Positions 33,366-41,906 of a stretch of 64,000 bases of DNA are shown piece by piece. Made by a program: the position numbers and the translations under genes. The notes beneath the pieces were generated by a model, which did no database searches, was not told where the DNA came from, and saw only the letters and a list, made by a program, of their open reading frames with translations. The stretch lies in IMG/VR virus record IMGVR_UViG_3300008266_000033, positions 1 through 64,000 of that record. One strand, given 5' to 3'. Position 1 is the first letter of the stretch, and each line of letters begins with the position of its first letter. The DNA is from a virus.

Positions 33366-34444
33366 TATAATATATTTTTTAATTGATTTAATACTTCTTC
33401 TCTTTGATCTAAAATTTCAATTTTATAACCTAATTCTTTTAATTTTAAAGCAAATTTAAGTTGTTGAGATTCTTCTATTAAGATACTATCTTTTTTATAA
33501 GTAACAAAATCTAATTTAATAACTTTTTCCTTATTTGGGTTTTGCTTTATAAAATCTTCTATTTGATATTGAAGATGCTTTTTATTCATTTCATCTGTTG
33601 CTTTGGAAATAATAGCATCAATCCCGACTTCTTCACCACATTTAGCTAAAGCTCTATTATCCCTAGGAAAACATGGGCCTCCAAAACCAAAACCAGGTTT
33701 AATATATTTATTACCTATTCTTGAATCAGTTCCTACAGCTCCTAATACTCTATCAGCATCACATCCTAATCTATTAGCAATATCACCAACCATATTAGCA
33801 TAACTAATTTTAGTTGTTAAAAAACAATTAACAGATAATTTGGTCAATTCAGCCTCAGTTCTAGACATTCTATTATATATAGGATTAGACTCAACCATTT
33901 GATGATATATTTTATTTATTAATTCACCTGCATATTCATCAGCTTCACCTATTAACACATTATCACACATTATTTGATCTCTAATAATAGTACCTTGAGC
34001 AATAAACTCAGGATTATATGACACATAATAGTTATATTCTTTTAATTTTTCTTGTAAAGTATCACAGTATCCTGGAAATGTAGTGCAATTAATTATTAGA
34101 TCTTTTCTGGTTGATTGTTTACCAAAACTAATTAATTGAGTAGCTATTTTTTCAATATCAGTATGATCGTATTTCCAGTCTGATGTAGACGGAGTTCTTA
34201 CTACTATAAATAAAACATCATTTTGTAAAGCTAATTCTAGATTAGTAGTAAATATAATATTTTGAGCTTCTTGTAAATATTCATCTACATAAGGTTCTGA
34301 AGTTGTAAATGTTTTATCATTTAATGAGTTAATATAGTCTTCATATAAATCAACTCCTATTATATTAAATCCTTTTCTTTCTAGATTAAGAGCTAAGCAT
34401 AAACCTAACTTTCCTACTCCTAAAATTGATATATTTTTAGTCAT
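33365..34444 (-). CDS. UDP-sugar 6-dehydrogenase family
   Basis: The N-terminal ISILGVGKLGLCLALNLERKG is a GxGxxG NAD site. NPEFIAQGT near 143, KLSVNCFLTTKISYANMVGD near 207 and GFGFGGPCFPRDNRAL near 252 (catalytic Cys) are typical of UDP-glucose/UDP-ManNAc dehydrogenases. The 359-residue length is slightly short of the bacterial enzyme. It would make a uronic acid donor. The exact sugar cannot be told. Confidence 0.85.
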   Translation of the reverse strand: MTKNISILGVGKLGLCLALNLERKGFNIIGVDLYEDYINSLNDKTFTTSEPYVDEYLQEAQNIIFTTNLELALQNDVLFIVVRTPSTSDWKYDHTDIEKIATQLISFGKQSTRKDLIINCTTFPGYCDTLQEKLKEYNYYVSYNPEFIAQGTIIRDQIMCDNVLIGEADEYAGELINKIYHQMVESNPIYNRMSRTEAELTKLSVNCFLTTKISYANMVGDIANRLGCDADRVLGAVGTDSRIGNKYIKPGFGFGGPCFPRDNRALAKCGEEVGIDAIISKATDEMNKKHLQYQIEDFIKQNPNKEKVIKLDFVTYKKDSILIEESQQLKFALKLKELGYKIEILDQREEVLNQLKNIL

Positions 34445-35468
34445 TTATTTGTTGATTAATCCAGTTAAATATTTTGGTTATACCTTCATAAAGTGGTTGG
34501 GTTGGTTCCCATCCAATCTTTTCTCTGTATAATGTATTATCAGAATTTCGTCCCCTCACGCCTACTGGACATTTAAAGCCATATTTTTGTTTAAATTCTT
34601 CTCCTTCAATATTTTTGATAGTAATATTTTTGCCTGAAGCATCAATAGCCATTTGAGCTAATTGATTAATGGTAACCATTTCTTCAGAACCAATATTCAC
34701 TGGACCTAAGAATTTATCTTGTCTCATAAAACGAAGAATCATTTCAACACATTCATCAATATATAAAAATGAACGTGTTTGTTGACCATCACCCCATACT
34801 TCAATTTCATTATTATTTTCAGCTGCTTTTCTACACATAGCAGCAGGTGCTTTTTCTTTACCACCTGTCCAGGTACCTTGAGGTCCAAATATATTATGGA
34901 AACGAGCTACTCTTACATCTAACTTATAATTTCGATTAAATGCTAAAAATAATCGTTCACTAAATAGTTTTTCCCAACCATATTCTGAATCAGGATTTGC
35001 TGGGTATGCTGATGATTCTTCACAATTTGGATTATTAGGATCTAATTGATTATGTTCAGGATACATACAGGCTGAAGAACTATAAAATACTCGTTTAACT
35101 GATTTTTTAGTTGCTTCATGAGTTACATTTAAATTAATTAGTGCTGAATTATGCATTACATTAGCATCATTCTCGCCTGTAAAAATATATCCTGCTCCTC
35201 CCATATCAGCTGCTAATTGATAAACTTCATCAAATGAGTTTGTCTTATCATCTTCTGATTCTTGGTTTGGGGCAAACATTATTTTGCTTACTAATAAAGG
35301 ATCTCTTAAATCACCTTGAATATATTCATCACATATATCTTCATGATTCCAATACTCATGTTTTTCTTTAATATCTACTATACGGACCCAAAATCCTTCA
35401 TTTTTTAATTTTTTTGCTAGGTGGCCCCCAATAAAACCTCCACCTCCTAGTACTAGTGCTGTTTTCAT
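34437..35468 (-). CDS. GDP-mannose 3,5-epimerase-like SDR
   Basis: The 343-residue protein has GGGGFIGGHLA at the start, AADMGGAGYI near 88, SSSACMYPE near 130, the catalytic YGWEK near 163, and RVARFHNIFGPQGTW near 187. GGKEKAPAAMCRK and VRGRNSDN near 303 follow. This set matches plant-type GDP-mannose 3,5-epimerase, which makes GDP-L-galactose and GDP-L-gulose. Other GDP-sugar epimerases are possible but the MGG, REKAPAA-like and RGRNSDN signs are specific. It pairs with the GT11-like enzyme. Confidence 0.85.
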   Translation of the reverse strand: MKTALVLGGGGFIGGHLAKKLKNEGFWVRIVDIKEKHEYWNHEDICDEYIQGDLRDPLLVSKIMFAPNQESEDDKTNSFDEVYQLAADMGGAGYIFTGENDANVMHNSALINLNVTHEATKKSVKRVFYSSSACMYPEHNQLDPNNPNCEESSAYPANPDSEYGWEKLFSERLFLAFNRNYKLDVRVARFHNIFGPQGTWTGGKEKAPAAMCRKAAENNNEIEVWGDGQQTRSFLYIDECVEMILRFMRQDKFLGPVNIGSEEMVTINQLAQMAIDASGKNITIKNIEGEEFKQKYGFKCPVGVRGRNSDNTLYREKIGWEPTQPLYEGITKIFNWINQQIND

Positions 35469-36091
35469 AAAGTATTGTAATAATTATTTTGTTTTTCTTG
35501 ACGTTCTATTGTTTTTGGATGATATAAAGCAAAACTTTCATCTGATGGAAGATATGAATAATGTTTAAATCCATCAAGTCTTTCATGAACTTTATTTATC
35601 CATTTTATTTCAGGGATATTTTTATAAATCCGCCATTGCATATCAGGCCAGTTAACCCAACCATTTTCATCAACTCTCCACCCCCATTTATTAATATGAT
35701 CTTGGGTTAAACCCTTAACTGTATTAACTCTTGATATAGTATAAACTTCAATACTAGAATTAAATTCTATAATTTGAGGTAAACTATTTATTAAATCTTC
35801 ATGAGGAATTTCATCAGCATCAATTTGAAAAATATAGTCTCCTGAACATAGAGTAGTTAATTTGTTTTTCCAATCAGCAAAATGACCTTCAAATTTACCT
35901 TTATGCCAATTAAATTCTCCATTAATTGAATGAGATCTTATATAATCTTCTACAGCAGTACTGTTTTTTGATTCATCAAATAACACTACAATTTCATCAT
36001 TCGCGCGTTTATGTTTTAATAAATGCGTAATAAGTCGTTGTAATTCAACTGCCTCGTCGCAGACAGTGATCGCATAACTAATTTTTATCAT
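35465..36091 (-). CDS. GT2-type glycosyltransferase
   Basis: ISYAITVCDEAVELQRLI at the start and CSGDYIFQIDADEIPHEDL near 84 (DxD-like IDADE) define a GT2 catalytic domain. WRVDENGWVNWPDMQWRIYK later is typical of the WaaE/KdtX group. 208 residues. It overlaps the epimerase start by four bases. Acceptor unknown. Confidence 0.8.
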   Translation of the reverse strand: MIKISYAITVCDEAVELQRLITHLLKHKRANDEIVVLFDESKNSTAVEDYIRSHSINGEFNWHKGKFEGHFADWKNKLTTLCSGDYIFQIDADEIPHEDLINSLPQIIEFNSSIEVYTISRVNTVKGLTQDHINKWGWRVDENGWVNWPDMQWRIYKNIPEIKWINKVHERLDGFKHYSYLPSDESFALYHPKTIERQEKQNNYYNTL

Positions 36092-36543
36092 TGTGGTAAA
36101 ACGCCTATATAAGATAATGCCTCGATAAAATCATACTTATCAAAATTTTTCAAAGTTGACATATCCATCCGATATTGGTAATATTCATTTTCTTTACCTG
36201 GAATTGGATATTTTTCTTTATCTTTCTCAGTTACTTGGGTAGCTAATACTGCAGACCAAATAGCATTATCAACTGAAGTTCCATTCATAAACACCATCCC
36301 CTTATCATGGACATTTACAGTACACGGCATCCATTTTTGTTCTTTGTCATCTTTCCAAATTAAATCTTTATGAAGCTCTGGGAGTAATTCAAGTTGTTCT
36401 TCAAAAAATGCTTCTCCTGTTTTCATTAGGGTATTAGAAATAAAACCACACCCATAACACATTGAATTTGTAATTTGTTCTGTTTCCATATGGAAACAAG
36501 CATCTGATTTATCGCAAGGGCATTGAACTAAATTTTCAGTCAT
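36088..36543 (-). CDS. Hypothetical Cys-rich phage protein
   Basis: The N-terminus has five cysteines (CPCDKSDAC and CYGCGF), which may bind zinc. The rest is soluble, with DDKEQKWMPCTVNVHDKGMV and a C-terminal helix. The family is unknown to me but appears phage-like. It lies in the sugar locus, yet nothing links it to sugar chemistry. Confidence 0.6.
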   Translation of the reverse strand: MTENLVQCPCDKSDACFHMETEQITNSMCYGCGFISNTLMKTGEAFFEEQLELLPELHKDLIWKDDKEQKWMPCTVNVHDKGMVFMNGTSVDNAIWSAVLATQVTEKDKEKYPIPGKENEYYQYRMDMSTLKNFDKYDFIEALSYIGVLPQ

Positions 36544-36545
36544 AA

Positions 36546-36773
36546 TTAAGTAGTAGTAGTTATATTAATATTAGGGTTAGTACCTGATGATGTAGATTCC
36601 CAACTTTTATAAGGAGGGGTCCATTGTGTAGATGGGGTTTCAGTGTCTTTAACTGAATGGGCTTTGGTTTGAATTTTTTCCCAACATTTTTCAAATTCAC
36701 TAGGTGTTAAAGTTAAATCTTGTGTTGCATCTAAAAATCCTTCTAACCAAATTACAAATTCTTTTGATGTCAT
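36546..36773 (-). CDS. Hypothetical 75-residue protein
   Basis: MTSKEFVIWLEGFLDATQDL is a helix seen in many small phage proteins (KEFxxWLxGF). A Thr/Ser/Pro-rich disordered tail follows. Function unknown. It overlaps the start of the next glycosyltransferase's coding end by four bases. Confidence 0.6.
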   Translation of the reverse strand: MTSKEFVIWLEGFLDATQDLTLTPSEFEKCWEKIQTKAHSVKDTETPSTQWTPPYKSWESTSSGTNPNINITTTT

Positions 36774-38089
36774 GCTTCTACTGTTTTAAGTTTTGGTAAT
36801 TCTATTTTTTTCAATTTAGGTAATTGTAATTGTACTTGTTTTGGAAACTCAGGTACATGTTTATCTAATGTTAAGATAAGAAGCTCTTTCATCTTATCAA
36901 AATTAAATTGAGATTTACTTTTAAAAGCTTGACGTTTAGCACCATCAAGATACTTATCATAATTATTAAATACATCAATTAAATAATGACCTACATGTCC
37001 TAAATCAACTGAAAACCAAGATGATTCTTTTAATAACATATTGTTAGCTACTTGAGGATGTACCGGAGTTAATTGGCCTGGTAATAGAACTGTAAATTCT
37101 TTATCTAAGAAATCAATATGCCCACTCCATCCTGAAACTATAATTGGTTTTTTAGTTAAAGAAAACTCAAGTAATGGTCTTCCAAATCCTTCACCTTTGG
37201 TTAGATTAACCATAGCTTTTACTTTGGGGTGGTTGTATAGATTATTCATTTCTTCATCAGTAAATTCACCATGAAGTAAATAAATATTTGGTAAATCAGT
37301 TGAGTTAATAGTTTTCTTAATTTGTTTAATTTTCTTTAAGATTTCTTCTCTATCAACATATGAAGCACCAATTTGAGAGGTTTTCAAAATAAGAGCTGGT
37401 TTATTTTTCTTATTTTTGAATGTTTCATAAAATGATTTAACCAATAACCCAGTATTTTTTCTATCTTCAGATATAGGTCCATGAAGCCACATTCCTGTAT
37501 AAAGATAACAGAATTTTTCAGGAATATTGGATAATTTAAAATCTGTTTCAATTCCTTCTCCTGTAGTTTGGTGAGATAAATAAGTTCCAATATCTGCTCC
37601 TTCAAATAATACTTCAATAGGTCTACTCAAAACAATATGTCCTTCAACAGCCCCAGTTTGTTGATTACGTCTTTCAAATTTAGAATTTTCAAATACTTGT
37701 TTAGCGTGATTTGAAGATACTAAAGTTAAATTCATTCTATTTATACCTTCAACCCATTCAGCAGAAGCAATAGTAGTTTCAATACCTGCTGTAACTCCTA
37801 AATTAAATTTTCCAATAGGTTGAAATTCATTAGGAACAGTAATTTGAATCCAAACTTCAGGTTGTTTTGGTAGTTGAGGAACATTCCATATATGTTGAGA
37901 TAAAAAACCCCATTTTTCTTTATGATTTTCAATAAAACCCCAATTAGTTTCTCCCCAACGTTGAGGTAAAACTTTAATATCCCATTCTTCACCTTTGGCT
38001 TCAATTAAGGCTTTTACAAAATCACGAGATCTAGAACCATACCCACTATAGGTATCGATAGGACAACTAATTACACACAAATGTTTCAT
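36770..38089 (-). CDS. GT4-like glycosyltransferase
   Basis: The 439-residue GT-B enzyme starts with CPIDTYSGYGSRSRDFVKAL (a glycine-rich N-terminal loop). GMWLHGPISEDRKNTGLLVK near 200 and ALILKTSQIG precede the C-terminal KGEGFGRPLLEFSLTKKPII near 300, where E-G-F-G-x-P-x-x-E is the GT4 nucleotide-sugar site. GWSGHIDFL follows. It is next to another GT4-like gene. Donor and acceptor unknown. Confidence 0.8.
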   Translation of the reverse strand: MKHLCVISCPIDTYSGYGSRSRDFVKALIEAKGEEWDIKVLPQRWGETNWGFIENHKEKWGFLSQHIWNVPQLPKQPEVWIQITVPNEFQPIGKFNLGVTAGIETTIASAEWVEGINRMNLTLVSSNHAKQVFENSKFERRNQQTGAVEGHIVLSRPIEVLFEGADIGTYLSHQTTGEGIETDFKLSNIPEKFCYLYTGMWLHGPISEDRKNTGLLVKSFYETFKNKKNKPALILKTSQIGASYVDREEILKKIKQIKKTINSTDLPNIYLLHGEFTDEEMNNLYNHPKVKAMVNLTKGEGFGRPLLEFSLTKKPIIVSGWSGHIDFLDKEFTVLLPGQLTPVHPQVANNMLLKESSWFSVDLGHVGHYLIDVFNNYDKYLDGAKRQAFKSKSQFNFDKMKELLILTLDKHVPEFPKQVQLQLPKLKKIELPKLKTVEA

Positions 38090-38090
38090 A

Positions 38091-39578
38091 TTAATATACT
38101 AATTTATGATTTATTGATTTAGGTTTAACTTCATTTACATTGATAAGTTCAAATTTTTCTCTAGGTTTCCAAGTTTTAAATAACTCATTAATATTTTCAA
38201 GCATTTTCTGAGTCATTTGTGATGATGTAAATTTGGCTTCTTCACTAGTAGCCCATTCACGTCCTGCTAAACCTCTTTCTTCACGTTCTGCTTTAGATAA
38301 ATCATAAGCCTCTTTAATACGTGTTGCTGCATCTTCAGCAGTACACCTATCATCCCAAATATATGGTGTTTTAGGAGAACCTTGAATTGAACGATTTGTT
38401 GGATATACTGGTAAAGCCCATTTACCGTGTTTCTTTATAGTTCCATTATGATTTGAAGGAAAATCTTCATTAAATTCAATCCAACTTCCGTCTTCATTTT
38501 CAAATCTCATTTGATCTTGCATACCCCCAGTGACATTAGCAATAATCATATTACCCGCTAATAATGATTCTGTTAATGATAGGCCCCAACCTTCATTATT
38601 AGTTAATAAAATCTGACAGTCAGAACTATTATATAATAAATTCATTTGTTCAGGTGTAGAAACACTTTCATGGAATATAATATTATATTTTTCATCATCT
38701 CCAAATAATAAATCAGATACAGCATCTAAATCAGTACCATTTTCATCTATTATTTGAGTATGAAGCACAAAAGCACATTTTTTAGCCTTTTCTTCAGGTA
38801 ATGAATCAATAAATAACTTATATGCTAAAAGAGTATCCGGGATTTGTTTACGACGGATATTTCTTGAATTAAAAAATAATACAAAATCATATTCTTTTCC
38901 TTTGAATAATGTTTTCTTGAATTCTTTTAACTCAGGATCTTCAGATTTTAAAGGTCTAAATATTTTTTCATTTAATCCATGAGGAGTATAAGTAACTAAC
39001 CTAGGATTAGAATTTTTTCCAAAATTTTGTTCTCCTGTATCTAAATCTTTATAAGATACATAACCTTGTTTTAAAACTAATTTATTGATATTTACTGTTT
39101 GTTTTGAAATACCCATTAATAAATCACATGCCTCATAGAATGGTAAATTATAATATGGTGCAGGATAATCATCCCAAATATTCAAATAAATAATAGGAAT
39201 TTGTTTCCTAACCTCATTTTCAATCATGAAAAGCCATTCAAAATATCTTGGATCAGTGATTAAAAATATAGCATCTGGTTTTTCAATTTGTATTAATTGT
39301 CTAATAAGAGTAGGATTTCCATAACCATTAAATGGGTATAAAACTACTGATGAATCTGTTAAACCTGTAATTCGGTTAGTTTCATCAGAAATATCAAGTT
39401 TTTTACCAACATCAGGATGGTTAATAGCTGCTGCTATATTTACCCAATTAAAATGATGACTTGTATTTAAGACAGTTTCACGAGCCACAGTAGCGATTCC
39501 ACTATGTACTCGGATATCATCACATAATAATAAGATTTTTTTCCTTTGATCCTTAGGGATATAATTTTCTTTTTGCAT
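38091..39578 (-). CDS. GT4-like glycosyltransferase
   Basis: The 495-residue enzyme has ILLLCDDIRVHSGIATVARE at the start (HSGIA loop), LFFNSRNIRRKQIPDTLLAY near 255 and NNEGWGLSLTESLLAGNMII near 330. NVTGGMQDQM follows, all typical of the GT4 fold. It lies one base upstream of the other large GT4-like gene. It is the first gene of the sugar locus. Confidence 0.8.
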   Translation of the reverse strand: MQKENYIPKDQRKKILLLCDDIRVHSGIATVARETVLNTSHHFNWVNIAAAINHPDVGKKLDISDETNRITGLTDSSVVLYPFNGYGNPTLIRQLIQIEKPDAIFLITDPRYFEWLFMIENEVRKQIPIIYLNIWDDYPAPYYNLPFYEACDLLMGISKQTVNINKLVLKQGYVSYKDLDTGEQNFGKNSNPRLVTYTPHGLNEKIFRPLKSEDPELKEFKKTLFKGKEYDFVLFFNSRNIRRKQIPDTLLAYKLFIDSLPEEKAKKCAFVLHTQIIDENGTDLDAVSDLLFGDDEKYNIIFHESVSTPEQMNLLYNSSDCQILLTNNEGWGLSLTESLLAGNMIIANVTGGMQDQMRFENEDGSWIEFNEDFPSNHNGTIKKHGKWALPVYPTNRSIQGSPKTPYIWDDRCTAEDAATRIKEAYDLSKAEREERGLAGREWATSEEAKFTSSQMTQKMLENINELFKTWKPREKFELINVNEVKPKSINHKLVY

Positions 39579-39627
39579 AGTAACTTTTATTTTTATAAAA
39601 CAATATAATAAAAACTCTTTAAATAAC

Positions 39628-39810
39628 CTAACTTACTTTATGACCTTGAATTTTTCTTTTAAACTCTTCGTCTTTTAAGTATAAATCAATAGCATTATTA
39701 ACTAGTTTCGTAAACGAGAATTTACGTTTAGCGCATTCAATTTTTAAAGTCTCTAATTGTTCAGGAGAAACTTTAACGCTAGTTAAAACTGTTGATTTTT
39801 CTTTAGGCAT
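39628..39810 (-). CDS. Ribbon-helix-helix type DNA-binding protein
   Basis: The 60-residue protein has a short strand (TVLTSVKVSPEQL) followed by two helices (ETLKIECAKRKFSFTKLVNN, then AIDLYLKDEEF), the layout of Arc/MetJ-type regulators. It has its own TATTTATGATAA promoter-like element and precedes the sugar locus, so it might control that locus. That is inferred from position. Confidence 0.65.
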   Translation of the reverse strand: MPKEKSTVLTSVKVSPEQLETLKIECAKRKFSFTKLVNNAIDLYLKDEEFKRKIQGHKVS

Positions 39811-39820
39811 AACTATTCTC

Positions 39821-39834
39821 TTATCATAAATATT
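39821..39834 (-). promoter_or_regulatory. Candidate late promoter of the RHH gene
   Basis: AATATTTATGATAA on the minus strand, ten bases before the start codon at 39810. It shares the TATTTATNATAA core. Confidence 0.45.
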
Positions 39835-40788
39835 TTACCCTTCTAAAGACTCGCTACAGTATTCTTTTTTCTTATAAAAAGGACAGTATTTACAACTTTT
39901 GGTAACATTAGCAGGATGTGATTTGGGTTTTAAACTTCCATTATTTTCAAATATATCTTCTATAAATTGATTTAATAATGTAGTAGCCCGTTTAGTTTTT
40001 ATTTTTCCACTTGCTGGGGAAAATGTTTGGATTCGATTTAATGTAGCGTCGAATTTAGACTCGTATATTTTTCGTTTCAATATTATAAATTCTACCTCAA
40101 TATTATCCTCAGGAACACCATATTGTTCTGAAAAATATTTTTTGTATAAAATTAATTGGAATTGTTTTAATTCATCAGACTTATTGTCTTGGCTCCAACC
40201 TCTAGTAGATGTTTTTAAATCGATTATACGAAATATATTAGCTGATTCATCATACAGCACAACATCTAAATATCCTTTATATATGACATTATTAAATGCA
40301 CTATTGGGGATTATATGGATTGGAATCTCACATCCTACTAAATATTGATCTTTTTTATCAAAATAATCTCTTCTATGATCTTTGAAATATTTAATTATTT
40401 CTACTCCATCTTCATAAAACTCAGTTAATTCTCCAGGAGAACTAAAATGGATTTTATTATTTTGTTCGTATGATTTTTTATATTCTGAGGATAGTTTTTC
40501 TTCAAAAAATGATTCTAAATCAATGTCATCAGCCTCAGGGGCAGATTGATTATAAAGAACATCTAAATAATGTTGTAAAGTCTCATGTAATGCTGTTCCA
40601 AATGAAAAATTTATCGAAACATTTGGTACAGGAACCTTTTGCTTATATTGAAGTTCCCATTTTTTGGGACAGGCTAAGTAAGTAGAAAATTGAGAATAGG
40701 AAATAGATTTTTGATAAGAATAATCTACAGATAACTTTTCAAAATTTTGTATTTGCTCAACTATTAATGGTATCTGCTTTACCCCCAT
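39835..40788 (-). CDS. PD-(D/E)XK nuclease, RecB/Cas4-like
   Basis: The 317-residue protein has ISYSQFSTYLACPKKWELQY near 28, GTALHETLQHYLD near 65, KGYLDVVLYD near 171 and IIDLKTSTRGW near 187 (D...DxK active site). The C-terminal CKYCPFYKKKEYC, with the early Cys, can hold a 4Fe-4S cluster as in AddB and Cas4. It probably trims DNA ends in replication or recombination. It follows the replisome genes on the transcript. Confidence 0.85.
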   Translation of the reverse strand: MGVKQIPLIVEQIQNFEKLSVDYSYQKSISYSQFSTYLACPKKWELQYKQKVPVPNVSINFSFGTALHETLQHYLDVLYNQSAPEADDIDLESFFEEKLSSEYKKSYEQNNKIHFSSPGELTEFYEDGVEIIKYFKDHRRDYFDKKDQYLVGCEIPIHIIPNSAFNNVIYKGYLDVVLYDESANIFRIIDLKTSTRGWSQDNKSDELKQFQLILYKKYFSEQYGVPEDNIEVEFIILKRKIYESKFDATLNRIQTFSPASGKIKTKRATTLLNQFIEDIFENNGSLKPKSHPANVTKSCKYCPFYKKKEYCSESLEG

Positions 40789-41045
40789 ACTTTTCTATCT
40801 GAAGAATGTATTAGATCATATTTAAGTTTTTCTAAATAAAGAATACCATCCATGAGTTCATCTTGTGAATGTTCAATCCATTGTGAAATACCTAAATCTT
40901 GTCTATCTAAAGTAGTATTATATTTTTTTTCTCCTTTTTTAGCCCGTTCAACAAACTTTTCAATAATAGATTGTACTATAGAATCAGGGGTATAATCATT
41001 ATATGATATTGAGGATGATGGTTTATAATCTTTTCTTAAATGCAT
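40779..41045 (-). CDS. Small all-alpha phage protein, possible NTP-PPase relative
   Basis: The 88-residue protein has VERAKKGEKKYNTTLDRQDL and QWIEHSQDELMDGILYLEKL, a pattern found in many phages. It resembles one part of the all-alpha NTP pyrophosphohydrolase (MazG-like) fold through its ExxD-type helix. It lacks clear evidence for a full active site. It overlaps the nuclease gene by ten bases. Confidence 0.55.
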   Translation of the reverse strand: MHLRKDYKPSSSISYNDYTPDSIVQSIIEKFVERAKKGEKKYNTTLDRQDLGISQWIEHSQDELMDGILYLEKLKYDLIHSSDRKVWG

Positions 41046-41050
41046 TGGAT

Positions 41051-41464
41051 TTATTTTAATAATTTTTTAAGTTCTTTTTCTTCAGTTCCTAAAGATTCTA
41101 ATATTTCTTTAATTTCACCCTTAGAAAGTACATCCAAATAATCTCCTATTTCTCGTTTTGAACTTTCAAAATAAAGAGCTAATTTTTCTAAAAGATCATT
41201 GGATGTACTTTTATTGGAAGATTTTATGTATTTTAAATAAACATTTCTTTTAGGAATTAAGTCCAAATATACTCTATATATTTTTTCTTTTTCAGTTGAA
41301 GGAATTTGTTGAATCAAATTAACTAACTCAATATAATCAGGACACATAGAAATATATCTATGTAACATATATGGGTTAATTGCTTCCTTTTCAACCTCAG
41401 TTAATTTACTCCAAGGTTTTTTCTCCCAAGTTAAATATTTTAAAATACTAAAAAATTCTTTCAT
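41051..41464 (-). CDS. Clamp loader small subunit, gp62-like
   Basis: The 137-residue helical protein resembles T4 gp62 in two places: HRYISMCPDYIELVNLIQ and YLDLIPKRNVYLKYIK (compare PRGKRYGKWAK in T4). It lies close to the gp44-like gene, as in T4. gp62 joins four gp44 subunits to load the clamp. The match is by eye and distant, and the protein is shorter than T4 gp62 (187 residues). Confidence 0.6.
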   Translation of the reverse strand: MKEFFSILKYLTWEKKPWSKLTEVEKEAINPYMLHRYISMCPDYIELVNLIQQIPSTEKEKIYRVYLDLIPKRNVYLKYIKSSNKSTSNDLLEKLALYFESSKREIGDYLDVLSKGEIKEILESLGTEEKELKKLLK

Positions 41465-41718
41465 TATTTTTCTAAGGTAAAACTAATATCCTTATAATCC
41501 TCTCTAATTTCTACAGGAATTGAATCAATTAAAATCTTTCCAGTTTCAGGATTATAAAATACTGGAAGTGGGATAATTCCATCTTCAGCACTTCCTAAAA
41601 CGAATTTAGACATTTTTCTTAAAATAATTCCTTCAGCAAAGAGATGATCTCCATTAGGACTAGTTACTGCTGTCGTCAACGCTAGGTCGATCTTCGGTTG
41701 TTGTTGTAGTTTCTCCAT
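41464..41718 (-). CDS. Hypothetical 84-residue protein
   Basis: From the ATG at 41613 the protein reads MSKFVLGSAEDGIIPLPVFY, followed by NPETGKILIDSIPVEIREDY, which looks like a complete small domain. The longer start at 41718 would overlap the upstream gene by 59 bases. The true start is undecided. Family and function are unknown; its place inside the clamp-loader cluster hints at a DNA-replication link. Confidence 0.55.
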   Translation of the reverse strand: MEKLQQQPKIDLALTTAVTSPNGDHLFAEGIILRKMSKFVLGSAEDGIIPLPVFYNPETGKILIDSIPVEIREDYKDISFTLEK

Positions 41719-41905
41719 AATTTTCTAAAATTGGTTCTTCTATTTGAGTTACAAAATAATATTTATTTTCTTTTTTAAGTACTTTATTTGAGTGATAATA
41801 GTGTTGTAATTCTTCTACTAAATCAAACGGGGGATCTTTTTTTATAGTTAAAACTTTATTGATAATGTATAATTTATCTTCAAAATTGACTATTGGTTTA
41901 TTCAT
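41660..41905 (-). CDS. Hypothetical 81-residue protein
   Basis: A small protein of strand-like and helical segments (KLYIINKVLTIKKDPPFDLV; YHSNKVLKKENKYYFVTQIE) with a Thr/Ser/Asp-rich tail. Not recognised. It follows the gp44-like gene by one base and its end overlaps the next gene's longer start. Confidence 0.55.
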   Translation of the reverse strand: MNKPIVNFEDKLYIINKVLTIKKDPPFDLVEELQHYYHSNKVLKKENKYYFVTQIEEPILENYGETTTTTEDRPSVDDSSN

Positions 41906-41906
41906 A

